Below are positions 17,294-26,348 of a stretch of 53,451 nucleotides of DNA, one piece after another. The notes below the pieces were generated by a model. The model was not told where the DNA came from. It saw nothing but the letters and a program-made list of their open reading frames with translations, and made no database searches. A program made the translations under genes and the position numbers. Position 1 is the first letter of the stretch, and every line of letters starts with the position of its first letter. The DNA is taken from the NCBI GenBank assembly GCA_001417715.1, contig BBRT01000105.1, positions 1 to 53,451 of the forward strand, read 5' to 3'. Source of the stretch: Candidatus Symbiothrix dinenymphae. GTDB lineage: Bacteria > Bacteroidota > Bacteroidia > Bacteroidales > Azobacteroidaceae.

Positions 17294-17656
17294 TCAAATC
17301 CGCAAAACACAATTGGACACAAGAATGGCTCGCCCACAAGAAAAAACAGGATTTCGCAAAGCAAAACTCTCTGTGAATGAAGCAATTGTCGTGTATAAAG
17401 GAAGAATAATAGTAGCAAAAATCGCATCGCGCACCGGTGCTTTGAGCAGCACATCGCTATCGGAAAGCGAAAAATCATCTGTTTGCAAATGGATGATTTG
17501 GCAGGCATCGTCGTATGGATTGTCGGCGGTGTGGTGCTGAGCCGCCGCTTCGCAACGGTCGCAGCAATACGCGACATAATTATGCCCCGCCGTAGCGAAG
17601 ATAAAAATGAAGGAGAATGCCCCCACTAACACATATTTTGACCATTTTTTCAACAT
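17294..17656 (-). CDS. Small exported Cys/His-containing protein, unknown
   Basis: This 120-residue protein begins with a membrane-targeting segment (YVLVGAFSFIFIFATAG). A short region rich in Cys and His follows (YVAYCCDRCEAAAQHH), then another hydrophobic stretch around AIFATIILPLYTTIA. I do not recognise a family with confidence. Its start overlaps the end of the DUF975 gene by 7 bases, and it precedes the TonB receptor and HMA genes on the same strand. The Cys/His cluster therefore suggests a part in metal handling. That role is inference. Confidence 0.65.
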   Translation of the reverse strand: MLKKWSKYVLVGAFSFIFIFATAGHNYVAYCCDRCEAAAQHHTADNPYDDACQIIHLQTDDFSLSDSDVLLKAPVRDAIFATIILPLYTTIASFTESFALRNPVFSCGRAILVSNCVLRI

Positions 17657-18288
17657 ATCACAGGATTGTTGTGTGCCGCCTTCACTTCTTCATAAAAATT
17701 CAGACAACTCATTTGCATATAAGGCAATAGCCAAATGAAGCCGATGCCTAAAGTGAGGCTACACAAGATTGCCCAACCGATGAAACGGCACGTCAGACAA
17801 AAATATTTCCATTTGTAGCCATACATCAACTCTTTGCTCCTCAAAATGGCATCGTATGGCGAAATTTTGTCATCGTCCGCCAAGATGAAAAAGGTTTGAG
17901 AATAGGAGAACGACTTGATTATTCCCGGAATAATCAGCAAGAGCGACCATAAAAAGAGTAAAACCGCCTGCAAGAAAAAGGTTGCAAACACTCGCGGGAA
18001 TTGCTTAAATCCGGAAAAAACAGTCGCAACAGCCGTGTCCGCGTCGCGTTTCAACGAGATAATAAATTTAATGAAACCAAGTGACATTGGCGCAGCAATG
18101 ACAAGCGAAACAAAGGATGTACTCCAATAGAACGTGTTAACCGGACCCCAATACACAGTGCTGAATGACCCTGATACTCCAAATACCATGAACACAGCCA
18201 AGAAAATCAACGACCCAATCGTTGCCGTGCTCCATTTTCCCTCTAATGATTGGCGAGCATTCGCCGTTAATTCCGAATTTTGTAACAT
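17650..18288 (-). CDS. DUF975 family integral membrane protein
   Basis: A 212-residue membrane protein. The N-terminus (LTANARQSLEGKWSTATIG) matches the conserved opening of DUF975 proteins, and about five hydrophobic segments follow (GSLIFLAVFMVFGV, VIAAPMSLGFIKFII, LQAVLLFLWSLLLIIPG, FIGWAILCSLTLGIGFIW). The conserved SFSYSQTFFILADD region after LIIPGIIK is also family-typical. Biochemical function is unknown. It is first in a leftward run with the Cys/His-rich protein and the TonB receptor and has its own promoter at 18321-18328. Confidence 0.85.
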   Translation of the reverse strand: MLQNSELTANARQSLEGKWSTATIGSLIFLAVFMVFGVSGSFSTVYWGPVNTFYWSTSFVSLVIAAPMSLGFIKFIISLKRDADTAVATVFSGFKQFPRVFATFFLQAVLLFLWSLLLIIPGIIKSFSYSQTFFILADDDKISPYDAILRSKELMYGYKWKYFCLTCRFIGWAILCSLTLGIGFIWLLPYMQMSCLNFYEEVKAAHNNPVIC

Positions 18289-18320
18289 CGTTTTTACTTT
18301 TTTACATGAATAAATCGCTG

Positions 18321-18328
18321 CAAAGATA
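18321..18328 (-). promoter_or_regulatory. Promoter of the DUF975-led gene group
   Basis: TATCTTTG on the minus strand lies 32 bases upstream of the DUF975 gene start, and follows the malic enzyme stop by gene order. Confidence 0.7.
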
Positions 18329-18331
18329 CAA

Positions 18332-19603
18332 TTATTTTATTAAATTCTGCAAATATACTTCGTAGGCTTTCCAGTCTGTGATTTTTTTGCGAGCAACTCC
18401 GGATTCGATGGCGGCTTTGGCAACGGCTGTCGAAACGCTTGTCAGCAGGCGCGTGTCCATTGGCTTCGGGATGATGTAGTCGCGTCCGAACTCCAATTTT
18501 GAAAGTCCGTAAGCAGCTTTAACAGCCTCAGGTACAGGCAGTTTCGCTACACCGGCGATGGCTTTCACGGCTGCCAGTTTCATTGCCTCGTTGATGGCTT
18601 TGGCGCGGGTGTCCAAGGCACCGCGAAAGATGTACGGAAATCCCAACACATTGTTTATCTGGTTCGGATGGTCGGAGCGACCGGTGGCAAAAATCAAGTC
18701 CTTACGCGATGCAATGGCTGTTTCGTAGGCAATTTCCGGATTGGGATTTGCCAACGCAAACACGATGGGGTCGGGCACCATCGTGTTTATCATTTCCGGC
18801 GTGAGGATGTCGGCAACAGACAATCCCAGAAAGACATCCGTTCCCACAATCGCCTCTTCTAAGGTTTTGATAGGACGCGAAGTGGCAAACGCTGCCTTTT
18901 CCGGGATTAAATTGGGGCGGTCGGTACGAATGACGCCCTTGCTGTCGCACATGATGATGTTTTCTTTTTTTGCCCCCAGCGCGAGGTACAACCGGGTGCA
19001 ACTGCTGGCGGCGGCTCCTGCGCCGTTGACGACAATTTGGACATCGCCGATTTTTTTGCCGGTCAATTCCAATGCGTTGAGCAGTCCGGCTGCGGAAATA
19101 ATTGCGGTGCCGTGCTGGTCGTCGTGCATGATGGGGATGTCTAATTCGGCTTTCAGGCGGTTCTCGATTTCAAAACATTCGGGTGCCTTGATGTCCTCCA
19201 AATTGATGCCTCCAAAGGTTGGGGCGATGGCTTTGACTGCCTGAATGAATTTTTCGGGGTCTTTCTCATCCACTTCGATGTCGAATACGTTGATGCCTGC
19301 AAACACCTTGAACAGCAGCCCTTTACCTTCCATCACGGGTTTTCCGGCAAGTGCGCCGATGTCGCCCAAGCCCAAAACAGCCGTTCCGTTAGAAATCACG
19401 CCCACCAAATTGCCTTTGCCGGTATAGTCGTAAGCCGTTTCCAAGTTTTTTTCAATCTCCAAGCAGGGTTCGGCAACGCCCGGCGAATACGCCAGTGCCA
19501 AGTCGTGTTGCGTACTGTATGGTTTAGTAGGAACCATTTCAATTTTGCCCGGCTTGCCCTCCGAATGGTAGCGCAAAGCCTCTTCTCTCAATATTTTTGC
19601 CAT
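18332..19603 (-). CDS. NAD(P)-dependent malic enzyme
   Basis: Oxidatively decarboxylates malate to pyruvate, giving NAD(P)H for biosynthesis. The 423-residue protein shows the MaeB-type N-terminal signature (YSPGVAEPCLEIEKN), catalytic tyrosine/lysine regions, the metal-binding stretch INLEDIKAPECFEIE followed by MHDDQHGTA, and a Rossmann motif VVNGAGAAASSC. Many bacterial MaeB proteins carry a phosphotransacetylase-like C-terminal domain of about 330 residues. That domain is absent here, so this is the short stand-alone form. It is a single gene with its own promoter at 19635-19642. Confidence 0.95.
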   Translation of the reverse strand: MAKILREEALRYHSEGKPGKIEMVPTKPYSTQHDLALAYSPGVAEPCLEIEKNLETAYDYTGKGNLVGVISNGTAVLGLGDIGALAGKPVMEGKGLLFKVFAGINVFDIEVDEKDPEKFIQAVKAIAPTFGGINLEDIKAPECFEIENRLKAELDIPIMHDDQHGTAIISAAGLLNALELTGKKIGDVQIVVNGAGAAASSCTRLYLALGAKKENIIMCDSKGVIRTDRPNLIPEKAAFATSRPIKTLEEAIVGTDVFLGLSVADILTPEMINTMVPDPIVFALANPNPEIAYETAIASRKDLIFATGRSDHPNQINNVLGFPYIFRGALDTRAKAINEAMKLAAVKAIAGVAKLPVPEAVKAAYGLSKLEFGRDYIIPKPMDTRLLTSVSTAVAKAAIESGVARKKITDWKAYEVYLQNLIK

Positions 19604-19634
19604 AATTTCTAATTTTTTATATTCTATGAGGCTG

Positions 19635-19642
19635 CAAAGATA
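19635..19642 (-). promoter_or_regulatory. Promoter of the malic enzyme gene
   Basis: TATCTTTG on the minus strand lies 31 bases upstream of the ATG at 19603. Confidence 0.75.
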
Positions 19643-19683
19643 CGATTTTTTTTTAATTGATTTTGCAGTTAAAAAAAATAACT

Positions 19684-19691
19684 TACCTTTG
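19684..19691 (+). promoter_or_regulatory. Orphan promoter pointing into a gene-free palindromic region
   Basis: TACCTTTG with an upstream TTTTG at suitable spacing points rightwards, but no ORF follows for nearly 400 bases. The only content is the palindromes at 19775-19931. It may drive a structured non-coding RNA or be a remnant of a lost gene. Confidence 0.5.
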
Positions 19692-19774
19692 CCGCCTAAT
19701 TACATCACTAAAATTCTACCTACAAAATCATCCATCATCATTACCTCCGGGATATACTGGGCTTTCAGCCCGTT

Positions 19775-19876
19775 CTGTCATTGCGGGCTTGACCCGCAAT
19801 CCCCTGCTCTACATTGCTCTGTTGCTCAACATTTGGCTCTTTTTCAGGGGATTGCGGGTCAAGCCCGCAATGACAG
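19775..19876. repeat. Two opposed repeat copies forming a 32-bp perfect inverted repeat
   Basis: The arms 19775-19806 and 19845-19876 are exact reverse complements with a 38-base loop. Each arm is one copy of the GTCATTGCGGGCTTGACCC repeat. The gap 19604-20089 otherwise holds two promoters and the hairpin at 19880-19931, and no gene. Confidence 0.95.
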
Positions 19877-19879
19877 TCC

Positions 19880-19931
19880 TTTTAGTCAGTCCTCATCTAC
19901 CCCGTATGGGGTAGTTGAGGGCTGACTAAAA
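19880..19931. repeat. Strong hairpin with GTAT loop upstream of dnaB
   Basis: TTTTAGTCAG...CTACCCC and GGGGTAG...CTGACTAAAA pair over about 23 bases with a GTAT loop and one or two mismatches. The T's precede and the A's follow the stem, the reverse of an intrinsic terminator, so termination is not the obvious role. Confidence 0.85.
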
Positions 19932-20072
19932 AAAGTAGTTTTAACATAATTTAAGACACATTTGCCCCTGCTCCATCATTTCCGCCGCTCCTCAACATTT
20001 TTCAACAAAAATTTGTTGAAAACCGACTAATAACTTTCGTGTTTTTTTCTGTTTTGCAACGGCAAAATCCAT

Positions 20073-20080
20073 TACTTTTG
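20073..20080 (+). promoter_or_regulatory. Promoter of dnaB
   Basis: TACTTTTG lies 9 bases upstream of the ATG at 20090. It makes the ATG-like start at 20039 untenable. The leader would be very short. Confidence 0.65.
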
Positions 20081-20089
20081 TACCCACTT

Positions 20090-21646
20090 ATGGCAAAGCA
20101 ACAGACAACAACAGCGCGTGGAAACGCGACGACAAAGAAGACTACAGCACCTCCTACGGAACTTTCCGGACGTATTCCGCCACAGGCTCGCGAATTGGAA
20201 GAGGCTATTTTGGGCGCATTGATGCTCGAGAAGGATGCATACGCCTTGATTGGCGAAATGCTGAAACCCGAAAGTTTTTACGACCCCACGCACGAGCTGA
20301 TTTTTACTGCAATCACCGAGCTGGCGATGAAGCAGGAGCCTATCGACATGCTGACGGTGGTGGAGCAACTGCGCAAAACGGGCACTTTGGAAACGGTGGG
20401 CGGCGTGCCTTACATCGCCCAACTGTCGCAAAAAGTGGTGTCCAGTGCCCACTTGGAATATCACGCGCGCATTGTGGCTCAAAAGTCATTGGCGCGCGAA
20501 CTCATTGCGTTTTCGTCCGACATCTCCGGCAAAGCCTTTGAGGACGTGGAAGATGTGGACGATTTGATGCAAGATGCTGAGGCTCAACTGTTTGAGATTT
20601 CGCAACGCAACCTCAAAAAGGATGTTACGCCCATATCGCCGATTATTGGGGACGCCATCCGCATCATGGAGGAGGCTTCGCACCGCACCGATGGGTTGAG
20701 CGGCATTGCCTCCGGATTTCACAAATTGGACAAGGAGACTTCGGGCTGGCAAAAATCTGACCTTATTATTATAGCAGCCCGTCCGGCGATGGGGAAAACG
20801 GCTTTTGTGCTGTCGATGGCTAAAAATATGGCGATGAATTACAAAACACCGGTGGCTGTGTTCTCGTTGGAAATGTCTAATGTGCAGTTAGTCAATCGTT
20901 TAATTGTCAATACAACCGAGATTCCGAGCGAAAAAATCAAACGAGGCAACCTCACTCAAACCGAATGGCAGCAGTTCAACCAGAAAATTGCACCGCTCTA
21001 CGATGCCCCTATCTTTGTGGACGACACGCCGAGTTTGTCGATTTTTGAACTGCGAACCAAAGCGCGTCGCCTCGTGAAAGAGCACAAAATTCAGTGCCTC
21101 GTCATCGACTATTTGCAACTGATGAACGCCAGCGGCATGAAAACGGGCAATCGTCAGGAAGAGGTCGCCGTCATTTCGCGCGGCTTAAAAGGGCTGGCTA
21201 AAGAGCTGAATATCCCCATCATAGCGTTGTCGCAGTTGAACCGTGCCGTGGAAACGCGCTCCACCGACAAGAGCGCACAAAGCGGCGGCAGTCGTCCGCA
21301 ACTCTCCGACCTTCGCGAATCGGGCTCTATCGAGCAGGATGCCGACATCGTCTGCTTCATCCACCGCCCCGAATATTACAAAATATTGGAAGACAATCAG
21401 GGCAATTCGCTGAAAGGCAAAGCCGAAATCATCATCGCCAAACACCGCAACGGCGCCACAGGCGAGGTAATGTTAAGTTTCAAACAAGAACTCGTCCGCT
21501 TCCAAAATCTGGAAGACGACCAGGTAATCAGCGAATATAAATCAAAAGCCAACGGCGGCAACCACAGCAACCACAGTAGCGCGCAGCCGGCAGCCAGCAA
21601 TTATCCGCCACCGCCGGCGGCAGAAGAGACGGATTATCCGTTTTAA
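20090..21646 (+). CDS. dnaB: Replicative DNA helicase DnaB
   Basis: The hexameric helicase that unwinds DNA at the replication fork. After a Thr/Ala-rich leader, the N-terminal domain begins GRIPPQARELEEAILGALML. The RecA-like motor carries Walker A ARPAMGKTAFVLS, Walker B CLVIDYLQLM, and the downstream SQLNRAVETR and DLRESGSIEQDAD motifs. At 518 residues it matches Bacteroidota DnaB; the tail is a Pro/Asn-rich stretch ending DYPF. I start at ATG 20090 because the promoter lies just upstream. It converges on tatC with the stop codons overlapping by three bases. Confidence 0.97.
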   Translation: MAKQQTTTARGNATTKKTTAPPTELSGRIPPQARELEEAILGALMLEKDAYALIGEMLKPESFYDPTHELIFTAITELAMKQEPIDMLTVVEQLRKTGTLETVGGVPYIAQLSQKVVSSAHLEYHARIVAQKSLARELIAFSSDISGKAFEDVEDVDDLMQDAEAQLFEISQRNLKKDVTPISPIIGDAIRIMEEASHRTDGLSGIASGFHKLDKETSGWQKSDLIIIAARPAMGKTAFVLSMAKNMAMNYKTPVAVFSLEMSNVQLVNRLIVNTTEIPSEKIKRGNLTQTEWQQFNQKIAPLYDAPIFVDDTPSLSIFELRTKARRLVKEHKIQCLVIDYLQLMNASGMKTGNRQEEVAVISRGLKGLAKELNIPIIALSQLNRAVETRSTDKSAQSGGSRPQLSDLRESGSIEQDADIVCFIHRPEYYKILEDNQGNSLKGKAEIIIAKHRNGATGEVMLSFKQELVRFQNLEDDQVISEYKSKANGGNHSNHSSAQPAASNYPPPPAAEETDYPF

Positions 21647-22431
21647 TCCGCTTTGACAAAAAAGATGCTCAGTTCATAAAGTCCGTAGAGGGGAAGAAAG
21701 ACGAGCGAAAGGGTGAATGGGTCGCCTGTGGGGGTGATAATCGCGGCTACAATCAGCAGGACGACGATGGCAATGCGGCGATATTGGCGAAAAAAAGATT
21801 TTTTCAGGATGCCGATTTGCGACAGGAGCCACGACAGGAGCGGCATTTCAAAAATCAGTCCCATCGCCAAAATGAGCATCAGGAAGTTGTCCATATACGA
21901 ATCCAGCGATATCTCGTTGTGAATCACATCGCTCAAGGAATAGGTATAGAGAAATTGCAACGTCATCGGAAAAATCACCACATAACCCACCGCGCAACCG
22001 ATGAAAAACATGATTGACCCCAACAGGAATACCCAGCGCACGTTTTTTCGCTCGTTCTCGTAGAGCGCAGGGCTGACGTAGTGCCACGCTTCAAACAGAA
22101 TATAGGGACAGATAAGCACAAACGCCACCCAGCCCGAAGTGCTCAAATGCCTGAAAAACTGCGATGTGAGGTCGATGTTAATCATGCTAATCGTGTGACC
22201 GGTGTCGCAAAAATCGGGCAAAAACGCCACCTGCCGACTCCATTCGCACATGTAGTGATATACGAAAAAATCCGCTCGCGCCGGTCCCAAAATGAGACTG
22301 TCGAATATCCAAGGCATCGCCACAAAAGCCCCTATTGCAAAGACAAGCAATGCAATAACGATGCGGAACAACGTCCAACGGAGTTCTTCCAAATGGTCCC
22401 AAAAAGACATCTCATGGATACTCATGCTCAC
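21643..22431 (-). CDS. tatC: Sec-independent protein translocase TatC
   Basis: The six-helix membrane core of the twin-arginine translocase, which recognises RR signal peptides of folded proteins. The start region FWDHLEELRWTLFRI contains the conserved HLEELR motif, and the cytoplasmic loop SPALYENERKNV carries the conserved E. Six hydrophobic helices follow the expected topology over 262 residues, ending with a short tail FFVKAD. Compared with E. coli, the first periplasmic loop is enlarged (about residues 50-85), as in other Bacteroidota. The tatA gene lies three bases upstream, so this is a minimal TatAC system without TatB. Confidence 0.96.
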   Translation of the reverse strand: MSMSIHEMSFWDHLEELRWTLFRIVIALLVFAIGAFVAMPWIFDSLILGPARADFFVYHYMCEWSRQVAFLPDFCDTGHTISMINIDLTSQFFRHLSTSGWVAFVLICPYILFEAWHYVSPALYENERKNVRWVFLLGSIMFFIGCAVGYVVIFPMTLQFLYTYSLSDVIHNEISLDSYMDNFLMLILAMGLIFEMPLLSWLLSQIGILKKSFFRQYRRIAIVVLLIVAAIITPTGDPFTLSLVFLPLYGLYELSIFFVKAD

Positions 22432-22434
22432 TTT

Positions 22435-22620
22435 TCAGACAAGTTCTTCTTGCCCTATTTCCTTTTCGATGTCTTTTAACCCCTCTTTGAAGCCTTTCAC
22501 GCCTTTACCGACGCCACGCATCAATTCGGGAATTTTTTTGCCACCAAAAAGTAGCAACACAACCACCAAAATAATAATCCACTCCCAGCCCGAAGGCATC
22601 GCTAACAATAAATGTGTCAT
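22435..22620 (-). CDS. tatA: Sec-independent protein translocase TatA
   Basis: The 61-residue pore-forming Tat subunit. A single membrane helix ([19 protein letters not shown]) with the conserved FGGKKIPEL hinge is followed by an amphipathic helix ([17 protein letters not shown]). It is first in the tatA-tatC operon, with its own promoter at 22649-22656. Confidence 0.96.
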   Translation of the reverse strand: MTHLLLAMPSGWEWIIILVVVLLLFGGKKIPELMRGVGKGVKGFKEGLKDIEKEIGQEELV

Positions 22621-22648
22621 TTGTTTATTTTTTTTTTAATTTTCGCCG

Positions 22649-22656
22649 CAAAGGTA
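22649..22656 (-). promoter_or_regulatory. Promoter of tatA-tatC
   Basis: TACCTTTG on the minus strand lies 28 bases upstream of the tatA ATG. Confidence 0.75.
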
Positions 22657-22728
22657 CGAAATAGTTATGAGTTATCAGCTATGAGTTATGAATTTTCTCC
22701 CACACTTGTACATCTCGCGATTTTTATC

Positions 22729-22736
22729 TAATTTTG
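22729..22736 (+). promoter_or_regulatory. Promoter of yidC-recR
   Basis: TAATTTTG lies 19 bases upstream of the yidC ATG, with a -33 TTG 20 bases before it. Confidence 0.75.
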
Positions 22737-22755
22737 TGCCCGAAAAAAAAAGGAT

Positions 22756-24684
22756 ATGGATAAAAATACAATCACAGGCTTTGTCCTGATTATAGCGGTG
22801 CTGGTGGGGTTTTCGTACCTCAACAGACCCAATGTGGAGCAGCAGGCGGCACTTCGTCGCTACAATGACTCGATTGCTCTGGTGCGACAAATGAATGAAT
22901 TGGCGGCTGCGTTGGCTACAGAGCCTAAATCGGCTGAAACAGAGGGGATTGCGGCTCAAGCCCGCAGTGACAAGAGTACGACGTTGTCCGATTTGGATAA
23001 AAAAGCGCAACTACGCGATGCGTATGGTCCGTTTGCAGCGGCTGTCGGTGGCAAAGAAGACACTGTTACGCTGGAAAACGACCTGCTGGAACTGAAAATC
23101 AGCACTCGCGGCGGGCAAATCAGTTCGGCACGGGTGAAAAACTTTTCCAATCACTTGGGCGAGCCGCTGTATTTGTTCGGCACCGACGAATCGGCGTTTG
23201 ATATGACGTTCACCACCGCCAACAATCGCATCCTGACCACGAAGGATTTTCGGTTTGAAGTCATCCCGCAGACGCCACTCAAAGCGGTGTTGCGACTGCA
23301 TGCCGATGCCGGGCAGTCGTTGGATTTCGTCTATACGATGCACCCTGGCGACTATTTGGTGGATTTCGACATTCAGGCGACGAATTTGGAAACGGTGCTG
23401 TCGCCCAATGCGCCGAATGTGTATTTCAAATGGCGGCAAAAAATTCGCCAGCAGGAAAAAGGGCGAGTGTGGGAAGAACGATACAGTCGCCTGACTTACA
23501 AGTTTTTATCTGACGAATTTGAGGAGTTGAGTGACAGCAAAGACGACCAAATAGACATCACCACCCGTTTGAAGTGGATTGGCTACAAAAATCAGTTTTT
23601 CTCCTCCGTTCTCATCGCCCACCGTGACTTTGAGTCGGCACGTTTGGAATCGCGCGTGCTAAAAAATGACAAATATGAAAAAGAGTATTCCTCGTCCATT
23701 AGCGTGCCTTTTGACAAGGTTGCGGCGAACCGGTTTACCTACTTTCTGGGTCCGAACAAGTACAGTTTGCTGAAAAATTATGATGCCACAAAGTTTGCGC
23801 CCGAAGAAAAAGTGGAGTTGGAAAAATTGGTGCCGCTGGGCTGGAAGCCGCTGCTTCGCCCGATTAACAAATACCTGATTATCCCCGTATTTGACTGGCT
23901 TACAAGCTGGTGCAACAATATTGGGCTGGCGATTTTGCTGCTGACCGTGATTATCCGTGTTGTGTTGTTTCCGTTGACGTACAAGTCGTTGATGTCTTCG
24001 GCAAAAATGCGGGTGTTAAAGCCTCAGGTTCAGGCAATTACGGAAAAATATCCCGGACAGGACAACGCCCTCACACGTCAGCAGAAGACGATGGAACTCT
24101 ATAAGCAGGTGGGCGCAAGTCCGATGGCTGGCTGCTTGCCGATGCTGGTGCAGATGCCGTTTCTCATTGCGCTGTTCATGTTTTTTCCGACTGCTATTGA
24201 GTTGCGTCACAAGGCTTTCTGGTTTGCCGATGATATGGCGACCTACGATTCGATTGTTTCGTTTGGCACCCACATCCCGTTGTTGGGCGACCACATCAGT
24301 TTGTTTTGTCTGCTGATGACCGTTTTGATGCTTCTGAACACGAAATTCACGATGGGGCAACAGACAATGGGGCAGGAGCAGATGCCCGGCATGAATCTGA
24401 TGATGTATATGATGCCGGTGGTGATGTTTTTCGTGCTCAACGACTATCCTGCAGGTCTGAACTGGTATTATTCGGTTTCGTCGCTGATTACGCTGGCTCA
24501 AACGATTGGTTTCCGCTTCCTGATTGATGAAAATCAGTTGTTGGCAAAACTCGAAGCGAACAAGAAAAAAGCCAAGCCGGCGAAGAAGAAATCGGGCTTC
24601 ATGGCACGCTTGGAAGAGGCACAAAGGCAGCAACAGGCACTGCTCAAGCAGCGTCAAAACGAACAAAACAAAAATAGACGTTGA
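22756..24684 (+). CDS. yidC: Membrane protein insertase YidC
   Basis: Inserts and folds inner-membrane proteins alone or with SecYEG. The 642-residue protein has an N-terminal helix ([18 protein letters not shown]), a large periplasmic beta domain (about residues 95-360), and the five-helix 60KD_IMP core starting near [19 protein letters not shown] and continuing through [18 protein letters not shown]. The basic C-terminal tail ([13 protein letters not shown]) is typical. Residues near 63-72 ([10 protein letters not shown]) are encoded by a reverse copy of a dispersed repeat at 22944-22971, in a linker that should tolerate it. It is translationally coupled to recR. Confidence 0.97.
   Translation: MDKNTITGFVLIIAVLVGFSYLNRPNVEQQAALRRYNDSIALVRQMNELAAALATEPKSAETEGIAAQARSDKSTTLSDLDKKAQLRDAYGPFAAAVGGKEDTVTLENDLLELKISTRGGQISSARVKNFSNHLGEPLYLFGTDESAFDMTFTTANNRILTTKDFRFEVIPQTPLKAVLRLHADAGQSLDFVYTMHPGDYLVDFDIQATNLETVLSPNAPNVYFKWRQKIRQQEKGRVWEERYSRLTYKFLSDEFEELSDSKDDQIDITTRLKWIGYKNQFFSSVLIAHRDFESARLESRVLKNDKYEKEYSSSISVPFDKVAANRFTYFLGPNKYSLLKNYDATKFAPEEKVELEKLVPLGWKPLLRPINKYLIIPVFDWLTSWCNNIGLAILLLTVIIRVVLFPLTYKSLMSSAKMRVLKPQVQAITEKYPGQDNALTRQQKTMELYKQVGASPMAGCLPMLVQMPFLIALFMFFPTAIELRHKAFWFADDMATYDSIVSFGTHIPLLGDHISLFCLLMTVLMLLNTKFTMGQQTMGQEQMPGMNLMMYMMPVVMFFVLNDYPAGLNWYYSVSSLITLAQTIGFRFLIDENQLLAKLEANKKKAKPAKKKSGFMARLEEAQRQQQALLKQRQNEQNKNRR
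22944..22971. repeat. Repeat copy inside yidC, in frame
   Basis: GGGGATTGCGGCTCAAGCCC with CGCAGTGAC is a slightly diverged reverse copy of the GTCATTGCGGGCTTGACCC family. It encodes part of the linker between the first membrane helix and the periplasmic domain. Confidence 0.65.
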
Positions 24685-25307
24685 TACAGAAGTATCCATC
24701 GGTGTTGTTGGAAAATGCGGTCAATGAATTTGCCAAATTGCCCGGCATAGGTCGTAAAACAGCCCTGCGCCTGGTGCTACACTCCTTGAAACGCTCACCG
24801 GAAGAGGTAGAAACGTTCGGCAACGCGATGATTGAACTGCGCCGAGAGGTCAATTACTGCCGCGTGTGCCACAATATCTGCGACGACGAAGTATGCCAAA
24901 TCTGCGGCGATTTGTCGCGCGACGCCTCCCTAATCTGCGTGGTCGAAAACATCAAGGAAGTGATGGCGATAGAAAACACGGGGCAGTTCAGAGGCTTGTA
25001 TCATGTGCTCGGAGGCATCATTTCGCCGATGGATGGCATCGGTCCAAAAGATTTGCAGATAGAAAGTTTGGTAGAGCGCGTGAAAGCAGGCGGCATCAGC
25101 GAACTGATTTTCGCGTTAAGTTCCACAATGGAAGGCGACACCACCAATTTTTACATCTACCGCAAACTCTCCGACACCGCCGTAAAAATGTCTATCATCT
25201 CGCGAGGCATCTCCATCGGCGACGAAATCGAATATGCCGATGAGATTACGCTGGGGCGGTCTATTTTGAACCGGACTAATTTTGTGGATACTTTGAAGTT
25301 CGTCTGA
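24681..25307 (+). CDS. recR: Recombination protein RecR
   Basis: Part of the RecFOR pathway that loads RecA on gapped DNA. The N-terminal HhH is [15 protein letters not shown], then four zinc cysteines ([17 protein letters not shown]), then a TOPRIM domain ([17 protein letters not shown], with [12 protein letters not shown]) and a C-terminal Walker B-like tail. Length (208) is normal. The start is TTG at 24681, overlapping the yidC stop as TTGA. No ATG exists before the conserved [10 protein letters not shown] segment, so the rare start and coupling to yidC are well supported. Confidence 0.95.
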   Translation: MIQKYPSVLLENAVNEFAKLPGIGRKTALRLVLHSLKRSPEEVETFGNAMIELRREVNYCRVCHNICDDEVCQICGDLSRDASLICVVENIKEVMAIENTGQFRGLYHVLGGIISPMDGIGPKDLQIESLVERVKAGGISELIFALSSTMEGDTTNFYIYRKLSDTAVKMSIISRGISIGDEIEYADEITLGRSILNRTNFVDTLKFV

Positions 25308-25362
25308 ATCATGATTTACAGAATTTTAGGATGAACAGGATGATAAATAAAAATAACAGACA

Positions 25363-26292
25363 ATGCTAAAAAAACAAACATGGCTAATAAGCCTCATCCT
25401 GCTGACAGGATGCACCAACAAGAGCAACACGCAGAATGTGTCTAATCCGCAGCGGGCGTTTGTGCTGCCCGCCATTCCGGAACTGTTGACGGAGCCGCGA
25501 GACCGTGCAGACTATCTGGTGACGCATTATTGGGATAATTTTGATTTCAGCGACACCACCTGTGTCCACCGTCCCGAAATTACGGAGCAGGCTTTTGTGG
25601 ATTTCATTGATGTGTTGCCCCATGCGCATCGGCAGGCGACTGTGTTGAGCATTCAATACCTGATGTACAAGGCGGAGGAGGAACCTACCGGCACCATGCT
25701 GCGCTATTTTTTAACCACAGCCAAAACGTATCTGCACGACCCTAATTCCCCGATGCACAACGATGAGTTGTATATTCCGGTGGCGCAATACATCCTTGCG
25801 AGCCGTAGCCCACTGCTGACTATTGCCGAGAAAGAGCCTGCAAAATACCATTTGGAGATGATGTTGAAAAATCGCGTGGGCGAGCAGGCAACCGATTTCA
25901 GCTATACCTTGCCATCGGGGCAGTCGGGACGGCTACACCGGATAGCGAGCGAATATACCCTCTTGCTATTCTACAACCCCGATTGTCACGCCTGTGCGGA
26001 GGTCATAAGTGCACTCGAAAGTTCGGATGTTCTCAACAACCTGCAACGCAACGGGCGACTGAAAGTGCTGGCACTGTATCCCGACAAAGATTTGGAAATC
26101 TGGAAGCAAAAATTGTCGGATATGCCCAAAAATTGGATTATAGCCCACGACAAAAACACCACCATAGAAAACAAGCACCTCTACGACCTGCAAGCCATCC
26201 CAACCATCTACCTGCTAAGCAAAAACAAAACAGTAATCCTAAAAGACGCCACCGCGAAGCAACTAATCCAATTTATAACACAGAACTCATAA
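25363..26292 (+). CDS. Lipoprotein with DUF5106-like and thioredoxin-like domains
   Basis: A 309-residue exported lipoprotein: the signal peptide ends LILLTGC. The N-terminal half (residues 35-165) resembles the DUF5106 domain of Bacteroidota envelope proteins, with the segment DYLVTHYWDNFDFSDT. The C-terminal half is thioredoxin-like, with redox motif NPDCHACAEVI (CHAC) and a cis-proline region LQAIPTIYLL. It probably acts in periplasmic thiol exchange. The final codons QNS-stop are formed by the AACTCATAA repeat also seen at the end of the BlaI gene. It follows recR by 55 bases, perhaps as a separate unit. Confidence 0.82.
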   Translation: MLKKQTWLISLILLTGCTNKSNTQNVSNPQRAFVLPAIPELLTEPRDRADYLVTHYWDNFDFSDTTCVHRPEITEQAFVDFIDVLPHAHRQATVLSIQYLMYKAEEEPTGTMLRYFLTTAKTYLHDPNSPMHNDELYIPVAQYILASRSPLLTIAEKEPAKYHLEMMLKNRVGEQATDFSYTLPSGQSGRLHRIASEYTLLLFYNPDCHACAEVISALESSDVLNNLQRNGRLKVLALYPDKDLEIWKQKLSDMPKNWIIAHDKNTTIENKHLYDLQAIPTIYLLSKNKTVILKDATAKQLIQFITQNS

Positions 26293-26297
26293 CTCAT
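26282..26297. repeat. AACTCAT repeat at lipoprotein stop codon
   Basis: AACTCATAACTCAT overlaps the stop codon, as it does at 2566-2590. An inverted version (ATGAGTTAT) occurs at 22668-22692 upstream of yidC. Confidence 0.7.
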
Positions 26298-26348
26298 TTT
26301 TTCGCCTGTTGCGAACGATGCGAGAACAAATCCTCTTTGGCTTGCAAA

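Noticed and set aside
14178..18288. SusCD-like polysaccharide utilisation locus around the TonB receptor
   Set aside because: There is no SusD lipoprotein or glycoside hydrolase; the plug and the neighbours suggest metal uptake instead.
19626..19925. ORFs of 85-99 codons with CHCGLDPQSPA or VIAGLTRNP
   Set aside because: These residues are just translations of the palindromic repeat in two frames and do not form a protein family.
19880..19931. Hairpin as an intrinsic terminator of the malic enzyme or an upstream gene
   Set aside because: The T's precede and the A's follow the stem, which is the wrong order, and no gene ends into it.
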